A stretch of DNA of 64,000 nucleotides from contig DATJBV010000032.1 of the NCBI GenBank assembly GCA_035515055.1, positions 15,762 through 79,761 of the forward strand, written 5' to 3'. The position numbers were made by a program, and so were the translations under genes. The DNA comes from Pollutimonas sp035515055. GTDB lineage: Bacteria > Pseudomonadota > Gammaproteobacteria > Burkholderiales > Burkholderiaceae_B. Position 1 is the first letter of the stretch; the number at the start of each line of letters is the position of its first letter. Below the pieces are notes generated by a model that saw only the letters and a list, made by a program, of their open reading frames with translations, did not search any database and had not been told where the DNA came from. This document shows, piece by piece, positions 34,605 through 43,361 of this stretch.

Positions 34605-35956
34605 TGAAACCTGCAGCCAATTCCTTGTTATCCCCAAGTCCACTTCGCAACGAACCACCTGCACTGAAAACGGAATCCATCGCCGCATGGTTGCTGTGTG
34701 TCGCAGTGGCGCTGCTTATATTGTTTCAAGTCCACGTCGCGGTCGGTTCGGGCGCGATCAACGTGAACTTGGCCGACCCATTTGCAATCCTGGCATTTTC
34801 CGCGGTCCTCATGGATGCAGCGCTTCATAAGCGGCTTCCGTTATGGCGGGTGCCATATTTCAATTACGCGCTAGTCGGCATCTCTGTCGTCATGCTCCTA
34901 GGCTTTGCGCACGGCTGGTATGTCATTGGATCAAGCAATTGGGCAATGGGTAAGGTATTGGGCTGGTTCGTGCTGCTGGGCTATCTGGCGGCCGGATATC
35001 TTTGTGTCGCATATAGAGGGACGCCCGGGTTCAGGCGCTTGCTGGAAACCATGGCTATCATTATGTGCGCAATCGTATTTACTCGCGCTATAGTGATCAT
35101 CGGTCAACCATACGGCTTTTTCGATACGTACGAATTACCACATAATTTTGAAGGCTATGCGGGAAACCGGAATGCCTTGGCCTTTCAAATTTTGGCTATA
35201 TCTGCCGCGTTCCTTGCTTACCTTCCAACATACTCGCACAAGAAACCGGCATTCTTACCATTATTCAGCTACAGCCAACTTTCCCTGTTTGCTATGGCAG
35301 TCATGGTGGCCGGCATGATCCTGACTGCCTCCCGGTCCGGCATTGCCACCATGCTGATCGTTTTTACGGTGGGATTTGTCATTCGGCGGGAAAATCGGAA
35401 GACGACCTTGCTGGCGTTGCTACTCGGGCTAATATTATGGGCGTTTTTCGTATACTCGGCTGAGTTAGTACTCTACGTTCATGGCTTATTTTCTGATTTA
35501 CTGGGCATCGAGCCGCCAAATGCGGAACGGCTAAGGTCGATACAAACGCGTTTTTCCACACCTGAGAGCGACGTGGGCAGGTGGCTGTTGACCGAGAAAG
35601 CATTTGCTGTGTGGTTGGAGGCTCCGCTCTTCGGGCGGGGCCTGGGCTACTTCCTTGATGTCAGCCCGGCCATCATGGGGCTCCCCATCGTCATACACAA
35701 TACAGCGCTTTGGCTATTGACCGAGTTCGGCTTAATCGGCCTGATACCGTTTGGCTTTACTTTTGTTATATTAGTCATTTGGGCGATCAAGCAAACCAAA
35801 AGACGCTTGACTGCAAATGCTGTGCTGTTGTTGTTGATTGCATTTATACTGATGAGCGCTTTTCATGAAGTCCTATATCAACGAATCTTTTGGTTTTTCC
35901 TTGGCGCACTACTAACTTATCGATCGCTTGACCGCTCGAAGCTCATACAAATATAG
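34604..35956 (+). CDS. O-antigen ligase/polymerase-type membrane protein (Wzy_C domain)
   Basis: A 450-residue protein with about eleven or twelve membrane segments. The large periplasmic loop begins near residue 300 and includes RLRSIQTRFSTPESDVGRW, then GRGLGYFLDV and the conserved His in IHNTALWLLTEFGLIGL, the core of the Wzy_C family. This family includes WaaL ligases, some Wzy polymerases and PglL-type O-oligosaccharyltransferases; sequence alone does not decide between them. It sits in the arm that supplies pseudaminic acid. With the PglK-like flippase and PglC-type initiator on the opposite arm, a protein O-glycosylation transferase or a ligase is attractive. No PglB/STT3-like gene is present in the window. 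Confidence 0.8.
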   Translation: MKPAANSLLSPSPLRNEPPALKTESIAAWLLCVAVALLILFQVHVAVGSGAINVNLADPFAILAFSAVLMDAALHKRLPLWRVPYFNYALVGISVVMLLGFAHGWYVIGSSNWAMGKVLGWFVLLGYLAAGYLCVAYRGTPGFRRLLETMAIIMCAIVFTRAIVIIGQPYGFFDTYELPHNFEGYAGNRNALAFQILAISAAFLAYLPTYSHKKPAFLPLFSYSQLSLFAMAVMVAGMILTASRSGIATMLIVFTVGFVIRRENRKTTLLALLLGLILWAFFVYSAELVLYVHGLFSDLLGIEPPNAERLRSIQTRFSTPESDVGRWLLTEKAFAVWLEAPLFGRGLGYFLDVSPAIMGLPIVIHNTALWLLTEFGLIGLIPFGFTFVILVIWAIKQTKRRLTANAVLLLLIAFILMSAFHEVLYQRIFWFFLGALLTYRSLDRSKLIQI

Positions 35957-35978
35957 AAAAAACGCCCACTAAAAAGAT

Positions 35979-37961
35979 ATGGAACAGGGCCGCAATACTA
36001 TGCCGGCGCCCTCAAGCATGCAAAAAGAACAATATCGCCCGGATATTGATGGCTTACGCGCCGTTGCCGTTATTGCCGTGCTCCTACACCACCTAAACGC
36101 CGGCCTCGTTCCTGGCGGATTCATAGGCGTTGACATCTTTTTTGTCATCTCCGGTTACCTTATAACTTCTCACATCTACTGCGAAAGTCTAAATGGAAAG
36201 TTCTCATTCGCGAGTTTCTACAAGAGACGCATAAGCAGAATTGTTCCCGCATTATTCGCCGTAATGCTGGCATCCGTCGTAGCCGGGATTTTCATTCTTT
36301 CGCCTGTAGATTTTGAACGGCTGACATCGAGTGCGCTATTGGCCCTGGGAGGCCTTTCTAATTTCTATTTCTGGCGGGAATACGGCAACTATTTTTCCAG
36401 CAACGTAAGCGAGGCTGTGCTTTTGCATACGTGGTCGCTTGGCGTGGAAGAACAATTTTATCTTTTATGGCCGATGGCCTTTATTTTAATCGTAAAGGTG
36501 ATTCCACGCTTTGTAGTTGTAGCATTGCTGTCCCTGACCATTGCTGGGGCTGTGTTCTCCGAGTATGCAACATCAATCGTCCCATCCGCCTCATATTACT
36601 TATTGCCCACGCGTTTCTTCGAATTGACGCTTGGCGGGACATTGGCGGTGGTGAGCAGCCCAGGGGCCTGGCAAGGCCGCAAGTTTACTTACGCCTGCAA
36701 GCTGGCGGGCTACTGCTTGATCGGCTACGGATTTATTGCACTTAACCCTCAATCGGTTTTTCCCGGCCTGAACGCTTTATACCCTTCTTTTGGCGCAGCG
36801 TTATTGATCATTGCTGGCAAAAGCGGGTATCCGTCACGACTTTTGTCGAATAGGCCGATGGTTTCGATAGGGTTGCTCTCTTATTCGGCATACCTATGGC
36901 ACTGGCCTATCATTGCCTATATGCATTATCTCGGAATATCTATTGATATAACAACGGGATTCTTTGCAATAGTTGCGACCTTCACATTAGCTTGGTTAAC
37001 GTGGCGATGCATTGAAACGCCATTCAGGCATAACGTGTCACGGCTGACGTTCGCCGGTATTTTTGTTAAGCGGCTTGCGCTTCCTGCGTGTTCGCTACTG
37101 GTGCTTCTCGCTGCCAGCTGGCATTTTCAAGGTTTTCCGGGGCGATTTCCTCAAGAAGTGAGCGATCTCGAGGCGTCAGTCCAAACCAAGCCTAATGAAT
37201 TGAGGAAGGGCTGCCACGTGCCAAACGCCGCACATGCCACCCCTCCCAACCCTGGCTGCAAGCTTGGCGTGGCCAAGTCCGTAACTGATGCAGTGCTGAT
37301 AGGCGATTCATTCGCAAATCATTTTTCCGGTATGGTGGATGTGTTGGCCACGGCGGAAGGCCTGTCCGTCATGGACTACACCATGGACGGTTGCGTGCCA
37401 ATAATCCAAGGCTCGACTGCGCTGCGCACCAACGTACAGGAACGTTGCGCGTTACGCAACGAGTACGCGCTAAACATGATCGAGCAAACCAAATATGGAT
37501 ATGTAATCCTTGCGGGTAGTTGGCCAGACGGCGCAGAGTATACAGAGAATATTCTCGCGACCCTCAAGCGTGTCACTGCGACCGGCTCCAAGGTTGTTGT
37601 TATTCTTGCCAATCAATATATTGTCAATGCGGCGACTTGTCCCGTGCGGAAACTGATGTTCGACTCTTCAGTGGATTGCAGTAGCCTCCAGGGCACACAG
37701 CCAGTTTACTGGGCGTCAGTTCGCGACCAATTTCCTGACGTTCAGTTCATTGATCCTAACCGCTACATATGCAACGCGGGCACGTGCCGCCCTGTCGTCG
37801 AGAGCGTGTTGCTCTATAGGGACAATGGCCACCTGAATGACGTTGGATCCAGGCTGCTTGGCCAGTTTCTATTGAAGGAAAACCAGGGGATAAGCAAAAA
37901 TACGGCTTTCATGTACCCATTGGTACATACTCAGGAATCCAGCGCTTTAGTTCTGCCCTGA
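35979..37961 (+). CDS. Acyltransferase-3 protein with SGNH domain (OafA-like)
   Basis: Residues about 10-360 form an acyltransferase-3 membrane domain of about ten helices: YRPDIDGLRAVAVIAVLLHH, GGFIGVDIFFVISGYL and the RRISRIVPAL segment. Residues about 400-650 form a periplasmic SGNH hydrolase-like domain with GDSFANHFSG and DNGHLNDVG, giving the Ser and the Asp-x-x-His pair. Such two-domain proteins O-acetylate surface polysaccharides. The domain and motif set looks intact. Its 3' end overlaps the convergent dehydratase gene by 53 bases. Target sugar unknown. Confidence 0.88.
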   Translation: MEQGRNTMPAPSSMQKEQYRPDIDGLRAVAVIAVLLHHLNAGLVPGGFIGVDIFFVISGYLITSHIYCESLNGKFSFASFYKRRISRIVPALFAVMLASVVAGIFILSPVDFERLTSSALLALGGLSNFYFWREYGNYFSSNVSEAVLLHTWSLGVEEQFYLLWPMAFILIVKVIPRFVVVALLSLTIAGAVFSEYATSIVPSASYYLLPTRFFELTLGGTLAVVSSPGAWQGRKFTYACKLAGYCLIGYGFIALNPQSVFPGLNALYPSFGAALLIIAGKSGYPSRLLSNRPMVSIGLLSYSAYLWHWPIIAYMHYLGISIDITTGFFAIVATFTLAWLTWRCIETPFRHNVSRLTFAGIFVKRLALPACSLLVLLAASWHFQGFPGRFPQEVSDLEASVQTKPNELRKGCHVPNAAHATPPNPGCKLGVAKSVTDAVLIGDSFANHFSGMVDVLATAEGLSVMDYTMDGCVPIIQGSTALRTNVQERCALRNEYALNMIEQTKYGYVILAGSWPDGAEYTENILATLKRVTATGSKVVVILANQYIVNAATCPVRKLMFDSSVDCSSLQGTQPVYWASVRDQFPDVQFIDPNRYICNAGTCRPVVESVLLYRDNGHLNDVGSRLLGQFLLKENQGISKNTAFMYPLVHTQESSALVLP

Positions 37962-39747
37962 CGGCATGATCGCTGACTGGACCCGCGTCAGTATCCAACC
38001 AGGCTTGCAATTCTTCAAAGAAGCCCACTGGTACCTGTCTTGATCGCGCTATTCGCAGCTTGGGGTGCGGAGTCTCAATCGTTTCTTCAGCATCGGCCAG
38101 TAGTTCTTCATAGAGTTTCTCGCCAGGACGCAAACCGGTGAATTCTATGCGGATATCATCTTCGGAAAAGCCCGATAGTCTTATCATGTTCCGTGCAAGA
38201 TCCACGATCTTTACCGGCTCGCCCATATCTAACACAAAAATTTCTCCGCCTTGGCCCATAGCGGCTGCCTGCAACACCAATTGCGCGGCTTCTGGAATGG
38301 ACATGAAATAACGATTTATGTCAGGATGGGTGACGGTAACTGGTCCCCCACGAGCGATTTGCGCCTGGAAGCGGGGAATCACGCTCCCGGTGCTGCCAAG
38401 TACGTTACCGAAGCGAACCATTTGGAATAGCGTGCCTGTCCCACCGCAGTGAAGCGCTAGGCACACCATCTCCGCCATGCGTTTGGTTGCACCCATCACG
38501 TTGGTCGGATTCACCGCCTTATCAGTGGAGATCAATACGAAGCGACCAGCTCCATGCTTCTGCGCAGCCCTGGATACGATCAACGTGCCGAGTACGTTGT
38601 TACGCACGGCTTGCCAAGCATTTGCAACTTCCATCAAAGGAACATGTTTGTAGGCGGCGGCGTGGAACACTACCTGCGGCTGCCACCGCTCAAAAACTTC
38701 ATCCACCCGTTTGGCGTCACGAACATCGCCCGCCAGCGGCACAATCTGCACATTGGGCGCCTCGTCGCGGAACCATTGTTCGATCATGTAAAGGCTGAAT
38801 TCGCTGGATTCAAGCAAAACTATACGCGCCGGCGCGAACCGGGAAAGCTGCCGGCACAATTCGCTTCCTATCGACCCACCCGCACCAGTCACCAGTACGG
38901 TTTTTCCATGAAGCATGTCGCGCACGTTGTCCGCATCGATCTTGACAGCTTCGCGGCCTAGCAAGTCTTCAATCTTCACTGGGCGCATCATGTTGACTGC
39001 AACCCTGCCACTCATTAACTCGTCCAGTGCGGGCACCGTGAACAATAAAGCTCCGTGGGCACCGGCTTCCTCGGTAATACGCCGAAGCACCGACGATTTA
39101 GCGGATGGCATGGCTAGAATTATATGTTTGGCTTCGTAATGCTTCAGTATCCGGCCAATATCCGCGGTGCCGCCTTCCACCCTGCAGCCCGACAATTCAA
39201 GACCTCGTTTCGCGGGGTCGTCATCGACCAGAGCGACGACTTCCCACTCAGGGCTGCGTTCCAGTTCTCTTACAAGCATTGCGCCAGCCGTGCCCGCCCC
39301 GATCACGACAACCGGCTTCCCTTGGCCAGACATTTTCCCGTACAAGCGGTGCTCTTTCCACATGCGCCAGGCGACTCGACCGCCTCCCATCAAAAGCAAT
39401 AACAGGACAGGGTATAAAACGATGAGCGATCGCGGAATAAGGAAATATTTGGGTGCGAAGCTCACAACCAAAAGCAGCGCCAATGTGGAAAGCGCCACGG
39501 CCTTTAAAACGCGCTTCAAGTCGGGCAAGCTGGCAAAGCCCCACATGCCCCGGTAAAGACCCGCCCACCGGCAAGCCATTAGCTGCACGAGCGACAATAA
39601 AATCAGGCCATATAAAACTTCCGCATTCAAAGAATATGGCCATGTCAAATTGAAGCGTATAAAAAACGCCCCGATCCATGCCACCGCGACCATTAACAAA
39701 TCAAAGGAAAACACCAAATAGGTGCGTAAATTCATCCGTAACTTCAT
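37909..39747 (-). CDS. pglF: Membrane UDP-N-acetylglucosamine 4,6-dehydratase (WbpM/FlaA1-PglF type)
   Basis: About 612 residues: four N-terminal membrane helices, a CoA-binding-like domain (VVIGAGTAGAMLVREL), and a cytosolic SDR (VLVTGAGGSIGSELCRQL). The catalytic segment STDKAVNPTNVMGATKRMAE has Met in the usual Tyr place, as in WbpM and PglF. It would make UDP-4-keto-6-deoxy-GlcNAc, the retaining precursor of bacillosamine and fucosamine sugars. ATG 39747 is chosen over GTG 39759. It ends the minus arm and follows the aminotransferase and acetyltransferase genes that would use its product. Confidence 0.9.
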   Translation of the reverse strand: MKLRMNLRTYLVFSFDLLMVAVAWIGAFFIRFNLTWPYSLNAEVLYGLILLSLVQLMACRWAGLYRGMWGFASLPDLKRVLKAVALSTLALLLVVSFAPKYFLIPRSLIVLYPVLLLLLMGGGRVAWRMWKEHRLYGKMSGQGKPVVVIGAGTAGAMLVRELERSPEWEVVALVDDDPAKRGLELSGCRVEGGTADIGRILKHYEAKHIILAMPSAKSSVLRRITEEAGAHGALLFTVPALDELMSGRVAVNMMRPVKIEDLLGREAVKIDADNVRDMLHGKTVLVTGAGGSIGSELCRQLSRFAPARIVLLESSEFSLYMIEQWFRDEAPNVQIVPLAGDVRDAKRVDEVFERWQPQVVFHAAAYKHVPLMEVANAWQAVRNNVLGTLIVSRAAQKHGAGRFVLISTDKAVNPTNVMGATKRMAEMVCLALHCGGTGTLFQMVRFGNVLGSTGSVIPRFQAQIARGGPVTVTHPDINRYFMSIPEAAQLVLQAAAMGQGGEIFVLDMGEPVKIVDLARNMIRLSGFSEDDIRIEFTGLRPGEKLYEELLADAEETIETPHPKLRIARSRQVPVGFFEELQAWLDTDAGPVSDHAVRAELKRWIPEYVPMGT

Positions 39748-39759
39748 ATTGCTTCGCAC

Positions 39760-40935
39760 CTAACCCGCTGCCATCTTCATCACGGCGACCAATACCCGAT
39801 TGGTATGCTCGATCTCAGAACTCGTCAGTGTGGGGTGAACCAAGAACATAACACTGGTGTCGCCCAATTCCCGCGCCACCGGAAGTCTGGATAGAGGGCG
39901 CCAGCCGGTATTTTCAAATGCTTTCTCCAGATAGACTTCAGAGCACGAACCGGAATACGCAGGAACGCCTGCCGCGTTAACTTCCGACAAAATACGATCG
40001 CGCGACCACTCTGGCTTTAGCTGTCCTGGCTCCACGAATACATAGCACTTGTAGGCAGCGTGTTCTATATGTTCTGGCACCACCGGCGCTCGAAGGCCTG
40101 CAGTCTGTTGCGCAGTGGCCCAGATCGCGCGCGCATTGCTTAACCGTGCGTCATGCCATGCCGCCATACGTTTTAACTGTATCCTGGCAATGGCCGCCTG
40201 CACCTCCGTCATTCGCCAGTTGGTACCAAAGCTTTCATGAAGCCACCGAAATCCGGGTGGATGTTGGCGAACATGGACGGCGTCCCAAGACTTGCCATGG
40301 TCTTTATATGCCCACATCGATTTATATAACGCCTCGTCATTGGTGGTGACTGCCCCCCCTTCGCCGCCTGTCGTCATGATTTTGTCTTGGCAGAACGACC
40401 AGGCGGCAATATCTCCGATTGATCCAACCGGGCGCCCTTTGTAGCGTGCTCCATGTGCTTGCGCACAGTCTTCGATGACAACCAGGCCATGTTGGTCAGC
40501 GAGTGCCATGATGCTGTCCATCTCGCAAGGCCAGCCGGCCAAGTGAACCGCGATGATGGCCTTCGTTTTTGGCGTGATAGCACCAGCAATTGTAGTTGAA
40601 GTAATATTTTGACTATCGCGATCGACATCAACGAATACAGGCTCGGCACCCGCAGTCACAATACTTGAAGCGGAAGCCAGGAAAGTACGCGACGTCACAA
40701 TGACCTCATCGCCACTGCCGACGTTCAAGGCTTTGAGTGCTAGATCCAATGCCACCGTGCCGTTCATCAACGCCACCGCGTATTTGACTTCGCACCAAGC
40801 AGCGAACTCTTTTTCAAATTCCCGACCCTCTTGTCCAGTCCAATAATTTACCTTGTTGGATAGAATCACATTGCGTGCAGCATTTGCTTCATCGTCAGTA
40901 AAACTGGGCCAGGGCGAAAAGTTCGTATTTAGCAT
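39760..40935 (-). CDS. pglE: DegT/DnrJ/EryC1-type sugar aminotransferase (PglE-like)
   Basis: A PLP-dependent nucleotide-sugar aminotransferase of 391 residues. The cofactor Lys lies in FCQDKIMTTGGEGG; VIEDCAQAHGARYKG contains the PLP-contact Asp. It would aminate the 4-keto sugar made by the neighbouring dehydratase, giving UDP-4-amino-4,6-dideoxy-GlcNAc. The closest functional match by order is PglE of Campylobacter; WbpE-like 3-aminotransferases are similar, so positional specificity is inferred. The gap to the dehydratase start is about 12 bases. Confidence 0.82.
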   Translation of the reverse strand: MLNTNFSPWPSFTDDEANAARNVILSNKVNYWTGQEGREFEKEFAAWCEVKYAVALMNGTVALDLALKALNVGSGDEVIVTSRTFLASASSIVTAGAEPVFVDVDRDSQNITSTTIAGAITPKTKAIIAVHLAGWPCEMDSIMALADQHGLVVIEDCAQAHGARYKGRPVGSIGDIAAWSFCQDKIMTTGGEGGAVTTNDEALYKSMWAYKDHGKSWDAVHVRQHPPGFRWLHESFGTNWRMTEVQAAIARIQLKRMAAWHDARLSNARAIWATAQQTAGLRAPVVPEHIEHAAYKCYVFVEPGQLKPEWSRDRILSEVNAAGVPAYSGSCSEVYLEKAFENTGWRPLSRLPVARELGDTSVMFLVHPTLTSSEIEHTNRVLVAVMKMAAG

Positions 40936-40941
40936 TGCAGT

Positions 40942-41601
40942 CTATTCTTTAGCAAAAATTCTTGCGGGATTACCCACCACGGTTACACCGGCCGGGACGT
41001 CTTTAGTCACCACGGCGCCCATTCCAACGACGGCACCTCGGCCAATTGTCAACGGCCGTCCGGGCTGGCCCTGCTTAATGACAGCGCCGGTACCGATGTA
41101 CGCATGATCTTCAATGACAATGTTGCCATTGCACTTCACTGATGGCGCAAATGTGACATAGTCGCCAATAATGCAATCATGAGCGACATAGCTATAAATG
41201 TTCGCATGAAACTGGCGCCCGATACGGATATTGGACGTAAGAGTCACGAACGGACACAGAATGGAGCCCTGGCCCAGCTCTACCGCGTCGAGCACGATAC
41301 TGTTCGCTGCCCTTACTGCCAAGGGAAGCACTTCGTCTCTTGTACATCGATTGACGATTTGCTCACGAATGACGCTGTTGCCAATCGCGACAGCCGCATA
41401 CTTTGCCGAGGCAGGCGCATCTAAATACTCCGCGTAAGTCAATACTCGGTGACCGTTTATCTCCGGGACGGTGGGGTTGTCATCCACAAATACCAATTTC
41501 GCATCGCCAATTCCCTTCAGCTGCAATGCTTGACGCACTAGCGGCAATACTTCGCGACCAAATCCGCTTGCACCATACACCGCAAACAACGGTTTACTCA
41601 T
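40942..41601 (-). CDS. pglD: Sugar O/N-acetyltransferase of the PglD/NeuD hexapeptide family
   Basis: The 219-residue protein joins a small N-terminal nucleotide-binding domain (FAVYGASGFGREVLPLV) to a left-handed beta-helix with repeated hexapeptides. The catalytic His lies in SYVAHDCIIGDYVTFAP. PglD acetylates the 4-amine of the bacillosamine precursor; NeuD acts on sialic acids. Position between pglC-like and pglE-like genes supports the PglD role. Start overlaps the pglC-like stop by four bases. Confidence 0.85.
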   Translation of the reverse strand: MSKPLFAVYGASGFGREVLPLVRQALQLKGIGDAKLVFVDDNPTVPEINGHRVLTYAEYLDAPASAKYAAVAIGNSVIREQIVNRCTRDEVLPLAVRAANSIVLDAVELGQGSILCPFVTLTSNIRIGRQFHANIYSYVAHDCIIGDYVTFAPSVKCNGNIVIEDHAYIGTGAVIKQGQPGRPLTIGRGAVVGMGAVVTKDVPAGVTVVGNPARIFAKE

Positions 41602-42218
41602 TCAATTTCCTTTCCTTGCCCGCCAGTAAACCGAGTCATGGTGGCTTCACCTTGGGCGCTTATTCCGTCACGAATAACGACTTTTTTAACTGTTAAAAGC
41701 AATATTTTGAGGTCTAGAAAAAATGACTGATGGTCAACGTACCATATGTCTAGGTTGAATTTTTCATCCCAGCCAAGCGTATTGCGACCATTAACCTGCG
41801 CCCATCCTGTGATGCCCGGTCTTACTTCATGGCGACGCGCCTGGGAAGGCGAATACAAAGGGAGATAATCCATCAGCAAAGGCCGGGGCCCGACAAGACT
41901 CATGTCGCCTTTCAATACATTCGCGAGTTCAGGCAGCTCGTCGAGGCTGGTAGAACGCAAGAACGCACCCAGTTTCGTCATGCGCGCGGCATCGGGCAGT
42001 ACATTCCCGCCCGCATCGACCGCGTTGCGCATAGTCCTGAACTTGACCATACGAAACGGTTTTCCTGCCAGGCCCGGCCGCTCCTGGCAAAACAGAGCCG
42101 GAGACCCCAATTTCCACCGGACCAGCAAAGCCACCATTAATATGACAGGGGAAAGCACCACCAAGGCAATGCTCGCCGCTGCAACATCGAATAGACGCTT
42201 AAGCATTGATTGCCGCAT
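41598..42218 (-). CDS. pglC: Small monotopic phosphoglycosyltransferase (PglC-like)
   Basis: At 206 residues this is the minimal PglC-type enzyme without the N-terminal helices of WbaP. KRLFDVAAASIALVVLSPVI is the re-entrant membrane helix. SLDELPELANVLKGDMSLVG contains the catalytic Asp-Glu pair, followed by GPRPLLMDYLPLY and RPGITGWAQVNGRN. It would place di-N-acetylbacillosamine-1-phosphate on undecaprenyl phosphate, initiating the locus B glycan. Upstream is a GT4 gene, as in the Campylobacter pgl order A-C-D-E. Confidence 0.9.
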   Translation of the reverse strand: MRQSMLKRLFDVAAASIALVVLSPVILMVALLVRWKLGSPALFCQERPGLAGKPFRMVKFRTMRNAVDAGGNVLPDAARMTKLGAFLRSTSLDELPELANVLKGDMSLVGPRPLLMDYLPLYSPSQARRHEVRPGITGWAQVNGRNTLGWDEKFNLDIWYVDHQSFFLDLKILLLTVKKVVIRDGISAQGEATMTRFTGGQGKEIE

Positions 42219-42219
42219 A

Positions 42220-43347
42220 TCAGGCTATACCCATTTCTTTCAACATGATTTTGTTCACTTCATGTACATCATATTTGGTTTCCGCCAATACACGAGACCT
42301 GTGTCCCAGGCGATGGCTCAACGACGGCTCGTTGATAAACCGCTCCATGGCGACAATAAGGGCGTCAACCGATTTGACCGGAATGAGATATCTATTTTCT
42401 CCGTCAACAATCGTCTCTCTGCATCCGGGCGTGTCAGTGGTGATGATAGGTCTAGCCATCGCCATGGCTTCCAACACGGTCCGGGGCGTTCCTTCCCTAT
42501 AGGACGGCAATACATAGACGCTGCATGCCGAAAGCGCTGGGCGGACATCGCTCAGCCGCCCCAGGTATTCCAGCGTACCGGTAGAAACCCAAGAGTCTAG
42601 TTCATGTTGACTCACTGCATTTGGGTTGTCGTCTATCCACCCCGCAAGACTAAAACGGACGCTAGGGTGACGTAAACGAATGTTGGCGGCGGCCTGCGCA
42701 AACTCCCGGACTCCCTTATCGCCCAGTAAACGAGCAATCAGCAGGAAATGCGGGGCGTCCGGCAAGGGTGTGGCACTAAATTCGTTAATATCAACCCCCG
42801 AGCCGTTAATAACGACTGAAGACGTACGGTTCTCTAGTATGTCAGAGGCACGAAATAATGCCTCATCGTCGGGATTCTGGAAGAAGACTTTGTCGGCATG
42901 TCGCAACGCTGCGGCATACAACCCATGTACGGCATATCGTAAGAGTCGGCGGGCGCCTTTTGCCTCGTCCTGGCCCTGAAAAGCGTACCCTAAGCCGGTG
43001 ATGAGTGCGAAGCGCCGTGGAACCCGCGCCAGCCATGCCGCCAGTAAACCATAAACGACCGGCTTCACGGTATATGCCATAACGTAATGCGGACGAATCG
43101 TTCTCATCAGCCACCATAGCGCCAACAGAGTCCGCGCATCGGCAAAAGGATTCATTCCAGTGCGTCGCAACGGCACTTCATGTACGACTACACCCTTCGA
43201 CTCCAACCGTTGCCGAACATGGCTGTCCACGCCCAAGCCGGGAGCAGCAATATGCACCCGTAAGCCGCGCGCTAATAACGCTTCGATAAGAGCTCCACGG
43301 AAGGTTATTAAAGATTCCGGAAAACTGGCCACCAATAAAAAAATCAT
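42220..43347 (-). CDS. Family 4 glycosyltransferase (PglA-like)
   Basis: 375 residues from ATG 43347; an in-frame start at 43407 would run into the upstream amidotransferase gene. The N-terminal FLLVASFPESLITFRGALIEAL and the donor-site region YREGTPRTVLEAMAMARPIITTD are GT4 hallmarks. ALITGLGYAF is common in enzymes that add the second sugar to a lipid-linked acetamido sugar, as PglA adds GalNAc to bacillosamine. That position in the pathway is inferred from adjacency to the pglC-like gene, whose ATG follows this stop almost directly. Confidence 0.8.
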   Translation of the reverse strand: MIFLLVASFPESLITFRGALIEALLARGLRVHIAAPGLGVDSHVRQRLESKGVVVHEVPLRRTGMNPFADARTLLALWWLMRTIRPHYVMAYTVKPVVYGLLAAWLARVPRRFALITGLGYAFQGQDEAKGARRLLRYAVHGLYAAALRHADKVFFQNPDDEALFRASDILENRTSSVVINGSGVDINEFSATPLPDAPHFLLIARLLGDKGVREFAQAAANIRLRHPSVRFSLAGWIDDNPNAVSQHELDSWVSTGTLEYLGRLSDVRPALSACSVYVLPSYREGTPRTVLEAMAMARPIITTDTPGCRETIVDGENRYLIPVKSVDALIVAMERFINEPSLSHRLGHRSRVLAETKYDVHEVNKIMLKEMGIA

Positions 43348-43361
43348 TACATTAAGCTCTA

